Of a stretch of DNA of 12,921 nt, positions 1 through 6,304 are shown piece by piece. The DNA comes from an uncultured archaeon (lineage in GTDB: Archaea > Nanobdellota > Nanobdellia > Woesearchaeales > ARS49). Below the pieces are notes generated by a model that saw only the letters and a program-made list of their open reading frames with translations, searched no databases and had not been told where the DNA came from. The stretch is from NCBI GenBank assembly GCA_902385765.1, contig CABMGU010000090.1, positions 1 to 12,921 of the forward strand, in the 5' to 3' direction. The stretch's first letter is position 1. Each line of letters starts with the position of its first letter. The position numbers and the translations under genes were made by a program.

Positions 1-1
1 C

Positions 2-526
2 ACCAAGCAGCCAATAGCCATCATTGCTCGTCAATTTATCCTGATAAACGTCTGACAAAACAGCGTGAACAGAAGGCAATAAAGGAAGACCGGCATCAAC
101 GTGCTCAGCCATCACCGGCTCGACACCCATATCTCTAACAAGATACTCCACCACAGTTCCAAGACTGGGATCGTCTTCTACGCATAAAATGCGCGGCTTA
201 TCAGAAGTGTACTTGCGCATAAGACCCTGAAGAGCCGCAACAGAGACAGGATTCTGCCAAACCTCATCAACACCGAGCCCTTGATAATCATTCCTGCCAT
301 GTTCACCACCGCCACTAACCAGTATTTTACTGCCAGAAAAATTCCTTGCAAGAGGAAGATTATCAGGATGAACAATCAACAGCCTTGCACCAGCCAAATA
401 AGGAAGAGCGCTTTCACGAGCCTGAAAAGCCCTGCACGAAATACCAGCATCTTCAGCAACATCACGGTAAAAGCTGCACAATCCTTCCCCGCTGGCTATC
501 GCCACAACCAAAGGTTTCTCGTCCAT
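2..526 (-). CDS. Tandem receiver-domain protein (response-regulator-like), 3' end cut by window edge
   Basis: The frame runs from ATG at 526 to the window edge without a stop, giving 175 visible residues. Residues about 4-107 look like a receiver domain that has lost its key residues: the acidic pair near the N-terminus is absent (VVAIASGEG), the phospho-acceptor region reads IVHPDNLP with the Asp out of register, and the usual Lys-Pro is Asn-Pro (QNPVSVAAL). Residues 112-175 start a second receiver that looks intact as far as it goes: an acidic cluster in ILCVEDDPSL (E117, D118, D119) and a probable acceptor Asp159 in AVLSDVYQD. The rest, including any output domain, lies beyond the window. 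Receiver domains are phosphorylated by histidine kinases; a degenerate first copy usually serves dimerisation or protein contacts (inference). A palindromic TATA box is centred 27 nt upstream of the ATG, so the mRNA is probably leaderless. The tandem receiver call is firm for domain 2 and moderate for domain 1. Confidence 0.75.
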   Translation of the reverse strand, partial: MDEKPLVVAIASGEGLCSFYRDVAEDAGISCRAFQARESALPYLAGARLLIVHPDNLPLARNFSGSKILVSGGGEHGRNDYQGLGVDEVWQNPVSVAALQGLMRKYTSDKPRILCVEDDPSLGTVVEYLVRDMGVEPVMAEHVDAGLPLLPSVHAVLSDVYQDKLTSNDGYWLLG

Positions 527-548
527 AAAACAGACGACAAAGACAATC

Positions 549-558
549 CTTTATAAAG
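549..558 (-). promoter_or_regulatory. Palindromic TATA box CTTTATAAAG upstream of the receiver gene
   Basis: This is a perfect 10-nt palindrome centred at 553.5, about 27 nt from the ATG at 526 on the minus strand. That is the usual archaeal distance from TATA box to transcription start and predicts a leaderless transcript. Being symmetric, it could also fire rightward with a start near 580, giving the antitoxin gene a leader of about 30 nt. Confidence 0.55.
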
Positions 559-583
559 CTATTGACGAGGAAGCAAAGATTTT

Positions 584-610
584 TATACTTAAGTATACTT
601 TAGGTATACT
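584..610 (+). promoter_or_regulatory. Phased TATACT repeats: probable promoter/operator of the toxin-antitoxin operon
   Basis: TATACT occurs at 584-589, 594-599 and 605-610, with starts 10 and 11 nt apart, which is one DNA helical turn. The last copy abuts the antitoxin ATG. The first two form a perfect 14-nt palindrome (584-597, TATACTTAAGTATA), overlapped by a second palindrome at 591-600 (AAGTATACTT). TTTTATACT at about 581-589 sits 27 nt from the ATG and can serve as the TATA box. A dimeric ribbon-helix-helix antitoxin binding here would block that promoter. Autoregulation is the norm for such operons, but here it is inferred from site layout. Confidence 0.55.
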
Positions 611-826
611 ATGGCTGTGACAACACTAAAACTCCAGGAAAGCACGAAATCAGAATTGGACGAATTCAAAAGCGAAAATGAAAGCTATGACAAAGTCATC
701 AAAAAACTGGTTTTCATAGTCAGATACAAGAACCTAAAAAACCAGCTCATAGAAGCTTATCAAAAGATGGGCAAAAAAGATTTGGAAATTCTTGATGAAT
801 GGGAACCGGCTTCCCAGGAACTATGA
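611..826 (+). CDS. Antitoxin, ribbon-helix-helix-like, partner of the MazF-type toxin
   Basis: A 71-residue protein. The N-terminus (residues about 3-33, TTLKLQESTKSELDEF then ESYDKVIKKLV) matches the usual layout of a short beta strand followed by two helices seen in archaeal VapB/MazE-like antitoxins. The C-terminus is charged and ends in LDEWEPASQEL; acidic tails with a Trp of this sort occupy the toxin surface in MazE-type antitoxins (family knowledge). Its stop overlaps the toxin start in ATGA (823-826), so the pair is translationally coupled, with antitoxin first as is usual. No clear Shine-Dalgarno sequence is present beyond AGGT at 602-605; the spacing to the TATA-like element suggests a leaderless mRNA. 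The functional call rests mainly on the partner gene. Confidence 0.8.
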   Translation: MAVTTLKLQESTKSELDEFKSENESYDKVIKKLVFIVRYKNLKNQLIEAYQKMGKKDLEILDEWEPASQEL

Positions 827-1176
827 CCGAAGTCAAAAGAGGAGATGTCTGGCTCGTTGCCCTTGACCCCACAATAGGACACGAAATAAAGAAATCAAGG
901 CCCGCAATCATAATACAAAATGATTTGGGAAACAAGTACAGCCCGATAACTATCATAGCGCCAATAACCTCCCAAGGAATGGAAAAAGCATACCCAATAG
1001 AGGTGCCATTGACAAGAAAAAATTCAGGACTTGACACAGAATCAAAAGTGCTTCTCAACCAAATCAGGGCAATAGACAAAAGAAGACTAATACGAAAACT
1101 TGGAAAACTCGACGAAGACACTCTAGCCCAAGTAGACGAAGCAATAAAAATCAGTTTAGGATTGGTTCGCATTTAG
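823..1176 (+). CDS. mazF: MazF/PemK-family toxin (mRNA interferase)
   Basis: A 117-residue protein, the normal size for MazF/PemK endoribonucleases, which cut mRNA at short sequence motifs and stop growth when not neutralised. The family's N-terminal signature is clear: KRGDVWLVALDP (residues 5-16) and EIKKSRPAIIIQND (21-34), with the conserved Arg-Pro (R26-P27). A second signature, IIAPITS (44-50), carries the Thr/Ser that works with the Arg in catalysis in this family. The segment VLLNQIRAIDKRRL (76-89) matches the conserved strand and turn before the C-terminal helix. I chose ATG 823 over an in-frame ATG at 799 because it overlaps the antitoxin stop by 4 nt and leaves KRGDVW at the expected distance from the N-terminus. 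No residue needed for activity appears to be missing. Confidence 0.92.
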   Translation: MTEVKRGDVWLVALDPTIGHEIKKSRPAIIIQNDLGNKYSPITIIAPITSQGMEKAYPIEVPLTRKNSGLDTESKVLLNQIRAIDKRRLIRKLGKLDEDTLAQVDEAIKISLGLVRI

Positions 1177-1180
1177 ATAA

Positions 1181-1190
1181 CTTTTTAAAC
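1181..1190 (+). promoter_or_regulatory. TATA box for the zinc-ribbon/NYN/trx/tpi operon
   Basis: CTTTTTAAAC is centred about 26 nt upstream of the ATG at 1211, in the 34-nt gap after the toxin gene. The spacing predicts transcription starting at or next to the start codon, so the first gene of the operon would be read from a leaderless mRNA. Confidence 0.55.
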
Positions 1191-1210
1191 GCATAAAAGC
1201 TCTCAGGAAT

Positions 1211-1330
1211 ATGCTACCAAAAGGTCCGCAACGCTGTCCAAGATGCCTAAAGATGACATTAAACTTTGACCCTGAAACAAAAAGAGTATTCTGCAGCGCG
1301 TGCGAGTACGAGCAGAGGATGAGAACATGA
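1211..1330 (+). CDS. Tiny zinc-ribbon protein (39 aa), TFS/RPB9-like N-terminal ribbon
   Basis: A 39-residue protein with two Cys pairs, CPRC (residues 9-12) and CSAC (28-31), followed by EYEQ. The spacing and the CxYEQ ending resemble the N-terminal zinc ribbon of archaeal transcription factor TFS and RPB9, but the catalytic C-terminal ribbon of TFS is absent, so it is not a full TFS. It presumably binds one zinc ion and a nucleic acid or protein partner. The ATG lies 26 nt from a TATA box, and the stop overlaps the next gene in ATGA (1327-1330). It is the first gene of a coupled set with a second zinc ribbon and a NYN protein, which suggests an RNA- or transcription-linked role (inference). 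It would be easily missed because of its size. Confidence 0.7.
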   Translation: MLPKGPQRCPRCLKMTLNFDPETKRVFCSACEYEQRMRT

Positions 1331-1488
1331 CATCAAACTGGCTGTTTTCTGAACACGAAAAGTTCCAATTAGGAAACGAGGCGATATGGGCAATACCCTG
1401 CCCGCACTGTGAGCGCAAAGGACTTCAACATCACATTGAACACAACAAAATAACCTGCCATTGCTGCGGGTATGAGGTGAGAATATGA
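1327..1488 (+). CDS. Second small zinc-ribbon protein (53 aa)
   Basis: A 53-residue protein with CPHC (residues 25-28) and CHCC (44-47), the latter followed by GYEVRI, which is a single zinc ribbon. Residues 1-22 (TSNWLFSEHEKFQLGNEAIW) form a short N-terminal extension. The start at 1327 is preferred to an in-frame upstream ATG at 1300 because it overlaps the previous stop by 4 nt, and its own stop overlaps the next start the same way (1485-1488). The three genes 1211-2051 are therefore translationally coupled and probably made in fixed ratio. The precise family is not recognised. Its role may be to recruit RNA or protein to the NYN enzyme encoded next (inference). Confidence 0.7.
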   Translation: MTSNWLFSEHEKFQLGNEAIWAIPCPHCERKGLQHHIEHNKITCHCCGYEVRI

Positions 1489-2051
1489 CTGAAATCCACA
1501 AAGCGCAAAGAGTAGGAGTATTCGTAGACGTCCAAAACCTGTACTATTCAGCAAGATTCGTCTACAACGCGCACGTAAACTTCAAGACAATACTGCAGGA
1601 CGCAGTAAAAGGAAGAGTATTGGTAAGAGCACTCGCTTACGTCATCAAGACAGAAGACATAAACAAGGAAAAATTCTTCGACGCTCTGGGACACATAGGA
1701 TTTGAAATCCACGCAAAAGACCTCCAGATATTCTACGGAGGAGCAAAAAAAGGAGACTGGGACATCGGCATAGCAATGGACGCGATAGAATTAGCGCCAA
1801 GACTTGACACAATCATCATCGTAAGCGGAGACGGAGATTTCGTGCCTTTGGTAGAGCATTTGAAAAGAGCACTCGGATGCAGAGTAGAAGCAGTAGCATT
1901 CGGCAAAAGCGCAAGCGCAAAACTAATAAGCGCAGTAGACGACTTCACAGATTTGGACAAAGACACAAAAAAATACCTGATAAAGCCAGCCAAAAAAATG
2001 CCAGTCAACAAAGAAGTAGACACGCACAGCATGGTAACAACAGCCAAATAA
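1485..2051 (+). CDS. NYN-domain protein, LabA/DUF88 family (putative ribonuclease)
   Basis: A 188-residue protein. Residues about 9-150 form a NYN domain, a PIN-like fold found in LabA/DUF88 proteins. The acidic positions expected of the active site are present: D15 in VGVFVDVQNLYY (the signature VDxxN), D91 and D93 in KKGDWDIGIAMDA, and D116 and D118 in IIIVSGDGDF. It is therefore likely an active metal-dependent RNase, though many LabA-like proteins have no known substrate. Residues about 160-188 are a basic, probably disordered tail. The start overlaps the preceding zinc-ribbon stop in ATGA. Grouping with two zinc ribbons suggests RNA processing or decay; thioredoxin and triosephosphate isomerase follow in the same transcription unit. 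The family call is firm; activity and substrate are inferred. Confidence 0.88.
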   Translation: MTEIHKAQRVGVFVDVQNLYYSARFVYNAHVNFKTILQDAVKGRVLVRALAYVIKTEDINKEKFFDALGHIGFEIHAKDLQIFYGGAKKGDWDIGIAMDAIELAPRLDTIIIVSGDGDFVPLVEHLKRALGCRVEAVAFGKSASAKLISAVDDFTDLDKDTKKYLIKPAKKMPVNKEVDTHSMVTTAK

Positions 2052-2059
2052 GAAAAAAA

Positions 2060-2371
2060 ATGGAAATAAATGAGGAAAATTTCGAGCAGGAAGTGCTCAA
2101 AAGCGACAAGCCAGCAGTGATAGATTTCTGGGCGCCGTGGTGCGGACCCTGCAAAATGATAGCACCGGCATTTGAAAAGCTCTCAAACGAGATAAAAAGC
2201 GCGAAATTTGCAAAAGTAAACGTTGATGAAAGCGCACGTCTTGCACAACAAATAGGAGTGATGGGAATACCGTGCATCATAATATTCAAAAACGGAGAAG
2301 AGGTTGAACGCATCGCAGGCTTCCAGACAGAACAACAACTGAGGGCAAAGCTGACGAGCGTGCTCGATTAA
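2060..2371 (+). CDS. trxA: Thioredoxin
   Basis: A 103-residue protein of standard thioredoxin length. It has the redox site WCGPC (C28, C31) inside DFWAPWCGPCKMIAP, the buried acidic residue region near residue 22, and the cis-proline loop GIPCIIIF (P71). It reduces protein disulfides in the cytoplasm using electrons from thioredoxin reductase, which is not in the window. An oddity is Cys72 immediately after the cis-Pro, where most thioredoxins have Thr; this residue lies close to the active-site disulfide and could alter reactivity. The ATG at 2060 follows the NYN stop by 8 nt with only an A-rich run and no Shine-Dalgarno sequence. The longer in-frame reading from 1877 would lie inside the NYN gene and is rejected. 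The stop directly abuts the next ATG. Confidence 0.95.
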   Translation: MEINEENFEQEVLKSDKPAVIDFWAPWCGPCKMIAPAFEKLSNEIKSAKFAKVNVDESARLAQQIGVMGIPCIIIFKNGEEVERIAGFQTEQQLRAKLTSVLD

Positions 2372-2995
2372 ATGCTGACAATAGTCAATTTCAAGGCATA
2401 CAAGAGTTCTACAGGTGAAAAAGCAATAAAACTGGCAAAAATATGCTCAAAATTCAAGAACGTGGCAGTCGCGGTACAAACAGCAGACATATTCGCAACA
2501 GCATGCACAAAAACACCAGTACTCGCACAACACGTAGACGCGATAGAGTACGGAGCAAAAACAGGATGGATACTGCCGGAAAGCTGCCAGCAAATGGGAG
2601 CAATAGGAAGCCTTGTGAACCACTCTGAACACAAATTAACACTGCCTGAAATAAAAAAGACAATAGAAAGACTGAGAAAACTCAAAATGATATCGGTAGC
2701 GTGCGCAAGCACACCAGAAATGGCAATGAAAATAGCAAAGTTCAAGCCAGACGTAATCGCAATCGAGCCTCCTGAACTGATCGGAGGCAATATTTCTGTA
2801 TCAGAAGCAGAACCAGAAGTCATCACAAGAACAACACACAAGATAAAGAATATACCAATACTATGCGGAGCAGGCGTACACACCAGAAAAGATGTGGAAC
2901 ACGCACTAAAATTAGGCGCAAAAGGAATTCTCGTAGCGCACGCCGTCACTAACGCGAAGAACCCGGCAAAAGCGCTCAAAGAACTGATTGAGTGA
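2372..2995 (+). CDS. tpiA: Triosephosphate isomerase, archaeal type
   Basis: A 207-residue protein that interconverts dihydroxyacetone phosphate and glyceraldehyde 3-phosphate in glycolysis and gluconeogenesis. It has the short archaeal form (about 220 residues against about 250 in bacteria). Catalytic residues are visible: N6 and K8 in VNFKAY, H84 in SLVNHSEH, and E132 in AIEPPELIG, followed by mobile loop 6. QHVDAIEYGAKTGWILPE and CGAGVHTRKDVEHALKLGAKGILV are typical archaeal TPI segments. Two small departures are loop 6 reading PPELIGGN rather than the common PPELIGTG, and the phosphate-binding VASG segment reading VAHA. The ATG follows the thioredoxin stop with no gap. The gene converges on the SpoIIM gene with 1 nt between the stops. 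Confidence 0.95.
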   Translation: MLTIVNFKAYKSSTGEKAIKLAKICSKFKNVAVAVQTADIFATACTKTPVLAQHVDAIEYGAKTGWILPESCQQMGAIGSLVNHSEHKLTLPEIKKTIERLRKLKMISVACASTPEMAMKIAKFKPDVIAIEPPELIGGNISVSEAEPEVITRTTHKIKNIPILCGAGVHTRKDVEHALKLGAKGILVAHAVTNAKNPAKALKELIE

Positions 2996-2996
2996 A

Positions 2997-3803
2997 TCAA
3001 ATCAAACTGTGAAACACAGGCGCAGTAACATAAACCTCCAGAATCGCGGCAAAGAAAACAAGCAAAATGCCAAGAACAAGAAGCTTCACATCATTTCTCA
3101 AGACGTTCCTGAAAGCATCACCTGCCAGCTTCTCGTGAATCAAAGCGCGCGATAAAGAAGCACCAGCCATTGCAGTCAAGATAAAGCCGGCGCTCTCAGG
3201 AAGCATGTGAGTAAGAGAAACACCTGCAAGCAAAGGTGAAGCCCAGCGGGAGAAAATCTCAACGACAAACGCTGCGAAAAACGAGGCGTTATACACGATA
3301 AGGAAAATAGCGCCAGCGCCGTAAAAGATTGAGAGAACAAAACCTATCAGCAGATACTCAATGTTATGAGAGAAAAGGGAAACAACCTTTGTGATGCCGG
3401 GAACGTACTCCTGGCCTGCAAAGCTCGCAACAATGTCCTGATGCAAATGGTCCTGCTCAAGCTGAACAACCTGATAATGAAGAGTATCAGGATTCACAAA
3501 GCCAAGAACAAGAAAACCCACCAGAACGCCCAGAAACGCGCCAAGATAGCATTTCAGTATAGTCTTGTGCCTTCTAAGGAAATGAGAACTGCCCCTGCTT
3601 TCAATCTTCTCCTCAACAACAATAACGTGATGAAGACTTGGAAGCAAAAGAATAGTCAGCAAAAGAGTTGTAGCAAGACTCTGGTCAGGAAAAACAAACT
3701 GCTGAACAGCATACGCTACAAAAACGTAAACAGCACTAAGTATGAAAACAAAAGAAAAATGACGGAGAACAATCCTCCTGTCAAGAAACTGCTCAAGCAC
3801 CAT
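2997..3803 (-). CDS. SpoIIM-family (DUF95) integral membrane protein
   Basis: A 268-residue polytopic membrane protein with hydrophobic segments at about residues 16-35, 43-62, 83-103, 147-170, 173-185, 199-218 and 240-260. The SpoIIM signature is seen in SHNIEYLLIGFVLSIFYGAG (145-164), in the NASFFAAFV segment, and in THMLPESAGFILTAMAG (198-214), the archaeal counterpart of the family's HGxxE motif. In Bacillus, SpoIIM belongs to a peptidoglycan-remodelling complex; archaea lack that target, so its role here is unknown, perhaps in membrane or envelope organisation. The ATG at 3803 was chosen because it overlaps the upstream surface-protein gene by only 11 nt and gives a normal family N-terminus; a start at 3875 would overlap by 83 nt. 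It is probably cotranscribed with that surface protein. Confidence 0.85.
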   Translation of the reverse strand: MVLEQFLDRRIVLRHFSFVFILSAVYVFVAYAVQQFVFPDQSLATTLLLTILLLPSLHHVIVVEEKIESRGSSHFLRRHKTILKCYLGAFLGVLVGFLVLGFVNPDTLHYQVVQLEQDHLHQDIVASFAGQEYVPGITKVVSLFSHNIEYLLIGFVLSIFYGAGAIFLIVYNASFFAAFVVEIFSRWASPLLAGVSLTHMLPESAGFILTAMAGASLSRALIHEKLAGDAFRNVLRNDVKLLVLGILLVFFAAILEVYVTAPVFHSLI

Positions 3804-5664
3804 TGCCCTTGAAATAACCTTCCCAATCAATGCCCGCGTCGTCCTTAGGCTTTCGCTTGAAAGCATAGGCTGCAAGACCTACAACAACTACGAATGCTGA
3901 AAGCAAGGCAAGCCATTTGATACTTTGACCAAGCTTGAACAAACCAGTAGTCTTAGGCACAAAAGCCTCTCTCGGTGCCTGAGGCACCTGCTGCAAAGGC
4001 TCATACGCTGGAGCCGGCTCAGGAGCTGTTTCAGGAGTTTCAGGAGCTGCCTGCTGATTGGCATCCGGCGAAGGCACAGGAGCATCATCTGGCTTCACAT
4101 AACCAGAACCGCCCTGCCAGTCAGAATGCCAGCCATGACTGCCTATAATGTTGGGCTGAGGATTAGTTTCAACTGAAAGCGTTGCCTGAGCGCTGTAAGT
4201 ATGACCAAACTCAACAAATTCAGCAGAAATCACATAACTTCCAACATCAGGAGCTACAAAAGACCTGCTGTAAGTATCGCCAGACAAATCAACAGTGTGA
4301 CTGCCTGAAGGAGTCGAAAGCACAATTGATGAAACTGAAGTGTTCCCATCAACTGTGAGAGTTCCGGAAGCAGTAACAGTACTTCCAGGAGCAACACTTG
4401 ACGGAGACAAGCTCAAAGTCAGCACGTGGTTAGGCACAAAAGTAATGTTTTGCTCAACAACCGCCACGTGACCTGCAGAATCAACTGCACGGATGACAAG
4501 CAGTTTTGTCTCAAGAACATCAGAGGTGACGGTTGCAGTAAACTTGTCGCCATTCTGAGTCAAAGTCAAATTATCCCCATCAAACACTGCAGTGACTGCT
4601 GACAAACTAATAGTGTCAGTAACAGTTGCGACAACCTCTGAAGCAGTATTCCTTGGCAATGTGGAAATTGCATTCAAGCTGACAACAGGAGGAGCAGTAT
4701 CCAGCTGAATGACCTGAGCGTGCGTTGCAGTCAAGCCGACGCCATCCTGGCACGTAACACTCCAAGTATGGCTTCCCTCGCTGAAGTTTGAAAGGTCAAC
4801 ATTAACACTCGCCTGAGTATCGTTTGACACATTCACGCTCCTCAAAACAGTGCCGTCAAGAGAGACAGTGCACGCGAGAACTTCTGCAATATTATCTGAA
4901 ACTGTGAACTTGAAGTCAGTGCTTTCAGTAGCATATGAAGTAGGAGAGACAATGCCCACAACAGGAGCAGTACCGTCAAACAACAATTCACCACTAACAT
5001 TGCCCTTCTCTCCAGGAAGATTTGATGCCTTAACAGTATAACAGACACGGTCGCCCTCATCAAAGGAAGAGAAGTCAGCAACACCGCTGTAAGCATCATT
5101 ATTCTTAATCAAAGGAACAGAAACATCAGCACCATTAACGCAATTGTTAAAAGTGTATGTTACGCTGTCGACAGCAGTCTCTGCATCAGCGACATTAACA
5201 CTAACCGCCTGCATAGCATTGTTTGCCCTTGCATAAGCGCTTGGCAAAATATTGCTGATAACAGGAGGAGTAGCGTCGTGAAGAATAGTCAACGGGACAA
5301 CCAAATGAGTTGAATCAAGAGATACCTCAAAAGAAACATTAGAATCACTGGAAACATTAGGAGCAGTAATCCTGAACTCAAACCACGCGCTTCTCACGTT
5401 AGTTTCAATAGAGCCGTCCTTCCATTCAACTTCAGTAGCACTCAAGGTCTTGGTCCAGCCGGTATAACTCTTTGCATCGCTCAGCATCAAAGGAGACTTA
5501 ACATCCACCCTGGAAATAATCGAGTTTCCCTGATAATTATTAACGTCCAAAGCTTCCCAAGCAGTATTAGTCTCGTAAACAGAAGCTGGCACAAAGGTAA
5601 CGTTGACTGCACTCACAAACGATGCTAACAGAATTAATCCAAGTATTATTGCTGGCGTTTTCAC
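3793..5664 (-). CDS. Secreted, membrane-anchored surface protein with Ig-like repeats
   Basis: A 623-residue protein with GTG start at 5664. Residues 1-19 are a signal peptide (MKTPAIILGLILLASFVSA). It has an N-terminal beta-rich domain (20-129) and then about four Ig-like modules (130-229, 230-322, 323-410, 411-500); three module borders carry DATPPV, DGTAPV and DTAPPV, common at Ig-repeat starts. Cys pairs C175/C208 and C265/C305 could form one disulfide in each of two modules. A Pro-rich stalk (about 525-570) precedes a transmembrane helix (about 582-602) and a short basic tail. Many N-x-S/T sites suggest glycosylation. It is probably displayed on the cell surface as an adhesin or S-layer-associated protein (inference). 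The start is supported by the Shine-Dalgarno sequence GAGGGAG at 5669-5675. SpoIIM follows with an 11-nt overlap, and a signal peptidase homologue is divergent. Confidence 0.85.
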   Translation of the reverse strand: MKTPAIILGLILLASFVSAVNVTFVPASVYETNTAWEALDVNNYQGNSIISRVDVKSPLMLSDAKSYTGWTKTLSATEVEWKDGSIETNVRSAWFEFRITAPNVSSDSNVSFEVSLDSTHLVVPLTILHDATPPVISNILPSAYARANNAMQAVSVNVADAETAVDSVTYTFNNCVNGADVSVPLIKNNDAYSGVADFSSFDEGDRVCYTVKASNLPGEKGNVSGELLFDGTAPVVGIVSPTSYATESTDFKFTVSDNIAEVLACTVSLDGTVLRSVNVSNDTQASVNVDLSNFSEGSHTWSVTCQDGVGLTATHAQVIQLDTAPPVVSLNAISTLPRNTASEVVATVTDTISLSAVTAVFDGDNLTLTQNGDKFTATVTSDVLETKLLVIRAVDSAGHVAVVEQNITFVPNHVLTLSLSPSSVAPGSTVTASGTLTVDGNTSVSSIVLSTPSGSHTVDLSGDTYSRSFVAPDVGSYVISAEFVEFGHTYSAQATLSVETNPQPNIIGSHGWHSDWQGGSGYVKPDDAPVPSPDANQQAAPETPETAPEPAPAYEPLQQVPQAPREAFVPKTTGLFKLGQSIKWLALLSAFVVVVGLAAYAFKRKPKDDAGIDWEGYFKGNGA

Positions 5665-5668
5665 ATCT

Positions 5669-5708
5669 CTCCCTCGAAATCAATCTAACAATTAGGAGTA
5701 TATAAAAG
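5669..5708 (-). promoter_or_regulatory. Promoter and ribosome-binding site of the Ig-like surface protein gene
   Basis: On the minus strand a TATA box (CTTTTATATAC, 5698-5708) is centred about 27 nt from a predicted start near 5675. The Shine-Dalgarno sequence GAGGGAG (5669-5675) lies 4 nt before the GTG start at 5664. The sequence immediately there reads ATGTGA, so the overlapping ATG at 5666 would hit a stop at once, and the SD spacing decides for GTG. Confidence 0.6.
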
Positions 5709-5743
5709 TTACTCTTTTGTATACTGGTTTGGCTTTGGTTAAC

Positions 5744-5778
5744 GGTTCACTGAAAAGTGACACTGAACCTTTTTAACA
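5744..5778 (+). promoter_or_regulatory. Inverted repeat next to the TATA box of the signal peptidase gene
   Basis: GGTTCA (5744-5749) and TGAACC (5764-5769) form an inverted repeat with a 14-nt spacer. Inside it TCACT-GAAA-AGTGA (5747-5760) can form a small hairpin, and CACTGAA is directly repeated at 5748 and 5761. The element runs into CTTTTTAACA (5769-5778), the likely TATA box, from which transcription should start about 10 nt before the ATG at 5810. The position suggests a regulator-binding site between two divergent envelope genes. A further repeated word, GTTTGGCTT, lies at 5727-5735 and 5782-5790. Confidence 0.4.
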
Positions 5779-5809
5779 CGAGTTTGGCTTAACTGCTACG
5801 GGGTTAAGG

Positions 5810-6292
5810 ATGAAATGGGGGGTAATTATATTCATCTTCTTCGCACTAGGTTTTATGCTGGCATCTGCAGGATTCTTACTGCTGGATAACTCAGTAACTG
5901 CAGGGTCACGATTAGCGTATTCTCCAACACAAGTGCAAAGCACTCAAAGAATACCATTTGAAGCAATAAAAGTCTACCCTGACGAAGTAAAAATACAATA
6001 CCCAGGACTGCAGTACGCAAAAGTAAAATCAGACTCAATGGCACCACTGCTAACACACGATTCAACAGTGTTCGAGAAAGTGCCTGCATCAGAAGATGAA
6101 ATAGCACTCGGAGACATAATCTCATTCTACGAGCCGTCAATAAACTCAATAGTGCTCCACATGGTAGTCGGGATAACTGAAACAAATGGAAAAACGTATT
6201 TCCAAACAAAAGGCATTGCAAACGAAGAGATTGACAACTGGCTGGTGCCATTTGAGAACGTAAAAGGAATAATGGTTGGAATGTTCAGATAG
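5810..6292 (+). CDS. S26-family signal peptidase homologue (archaeal type)
   Basis: A 160-residue protein with one N-terminal membrane helix (about 4-25) and the rest predicted outside the cell. Box B of type I signal peptidases appears as SDSMAPLL (74-81), with nucleophile Ser76; the usual Gly before it is Asp. A GDIISFYEP segment (101-109) matches the family's GDIV motif. His117 in IVLHMVVG occupies the place of the bacterial catalytic Lys, as in archaeal and eukaryotic (Sec11-type) enzymes. The later TKGIANEEIDNW (133-144) matches the KGDxN region but lacks its first Asp, leaving D142 as a candidate third residue. It may process the exported proteins encoded around it, or be a specialised paralogue of the housekeeping enzyme. 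The ATG at 5810 is preceded by AAGG. Active-site variation makes activity likely but not certain. Confidence 0.8.
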   Translation: MKWGVIIFIFFALGFMLASAGFLLLDNSVTAGSRLAYSPTQVQSTQRIPFEAIKVYPDEVKIQYPGLQYAKVKSDSMAPLLTHDSTVFEKVPASEDEIALGDIISFYEPSINSIVLHMVVGITETNGKTYFQTKGIANEEIDNWLVPFENVKGIMVGMFR

Positions 6293-6304
6293 GTCAACTA
6301 ATGA

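Noticed and set aside
1877..2059. N-terminal extension of thioredoxin from 1877
   Set aside because: It lies inside the NYN coding region in another frame and encodes a low-complexity basic stretch; thioredoxin begins naturally at 2060.
3366..3812. 148-codon open frame on the plus strand, antisense to the SpoIIM gene
   Set aside because: It is Lys/Asn-rich without domain features and mirrors a well-supported membrane-protein gene.
3804..3875. Longer N-terminus for the SpoIIM protein starting at 3875
   Set aside because: It would overlap the coding end of the upstream surface protein by 83 nt; the start at 3803 overlaps by 11 nt and fits the family's length.
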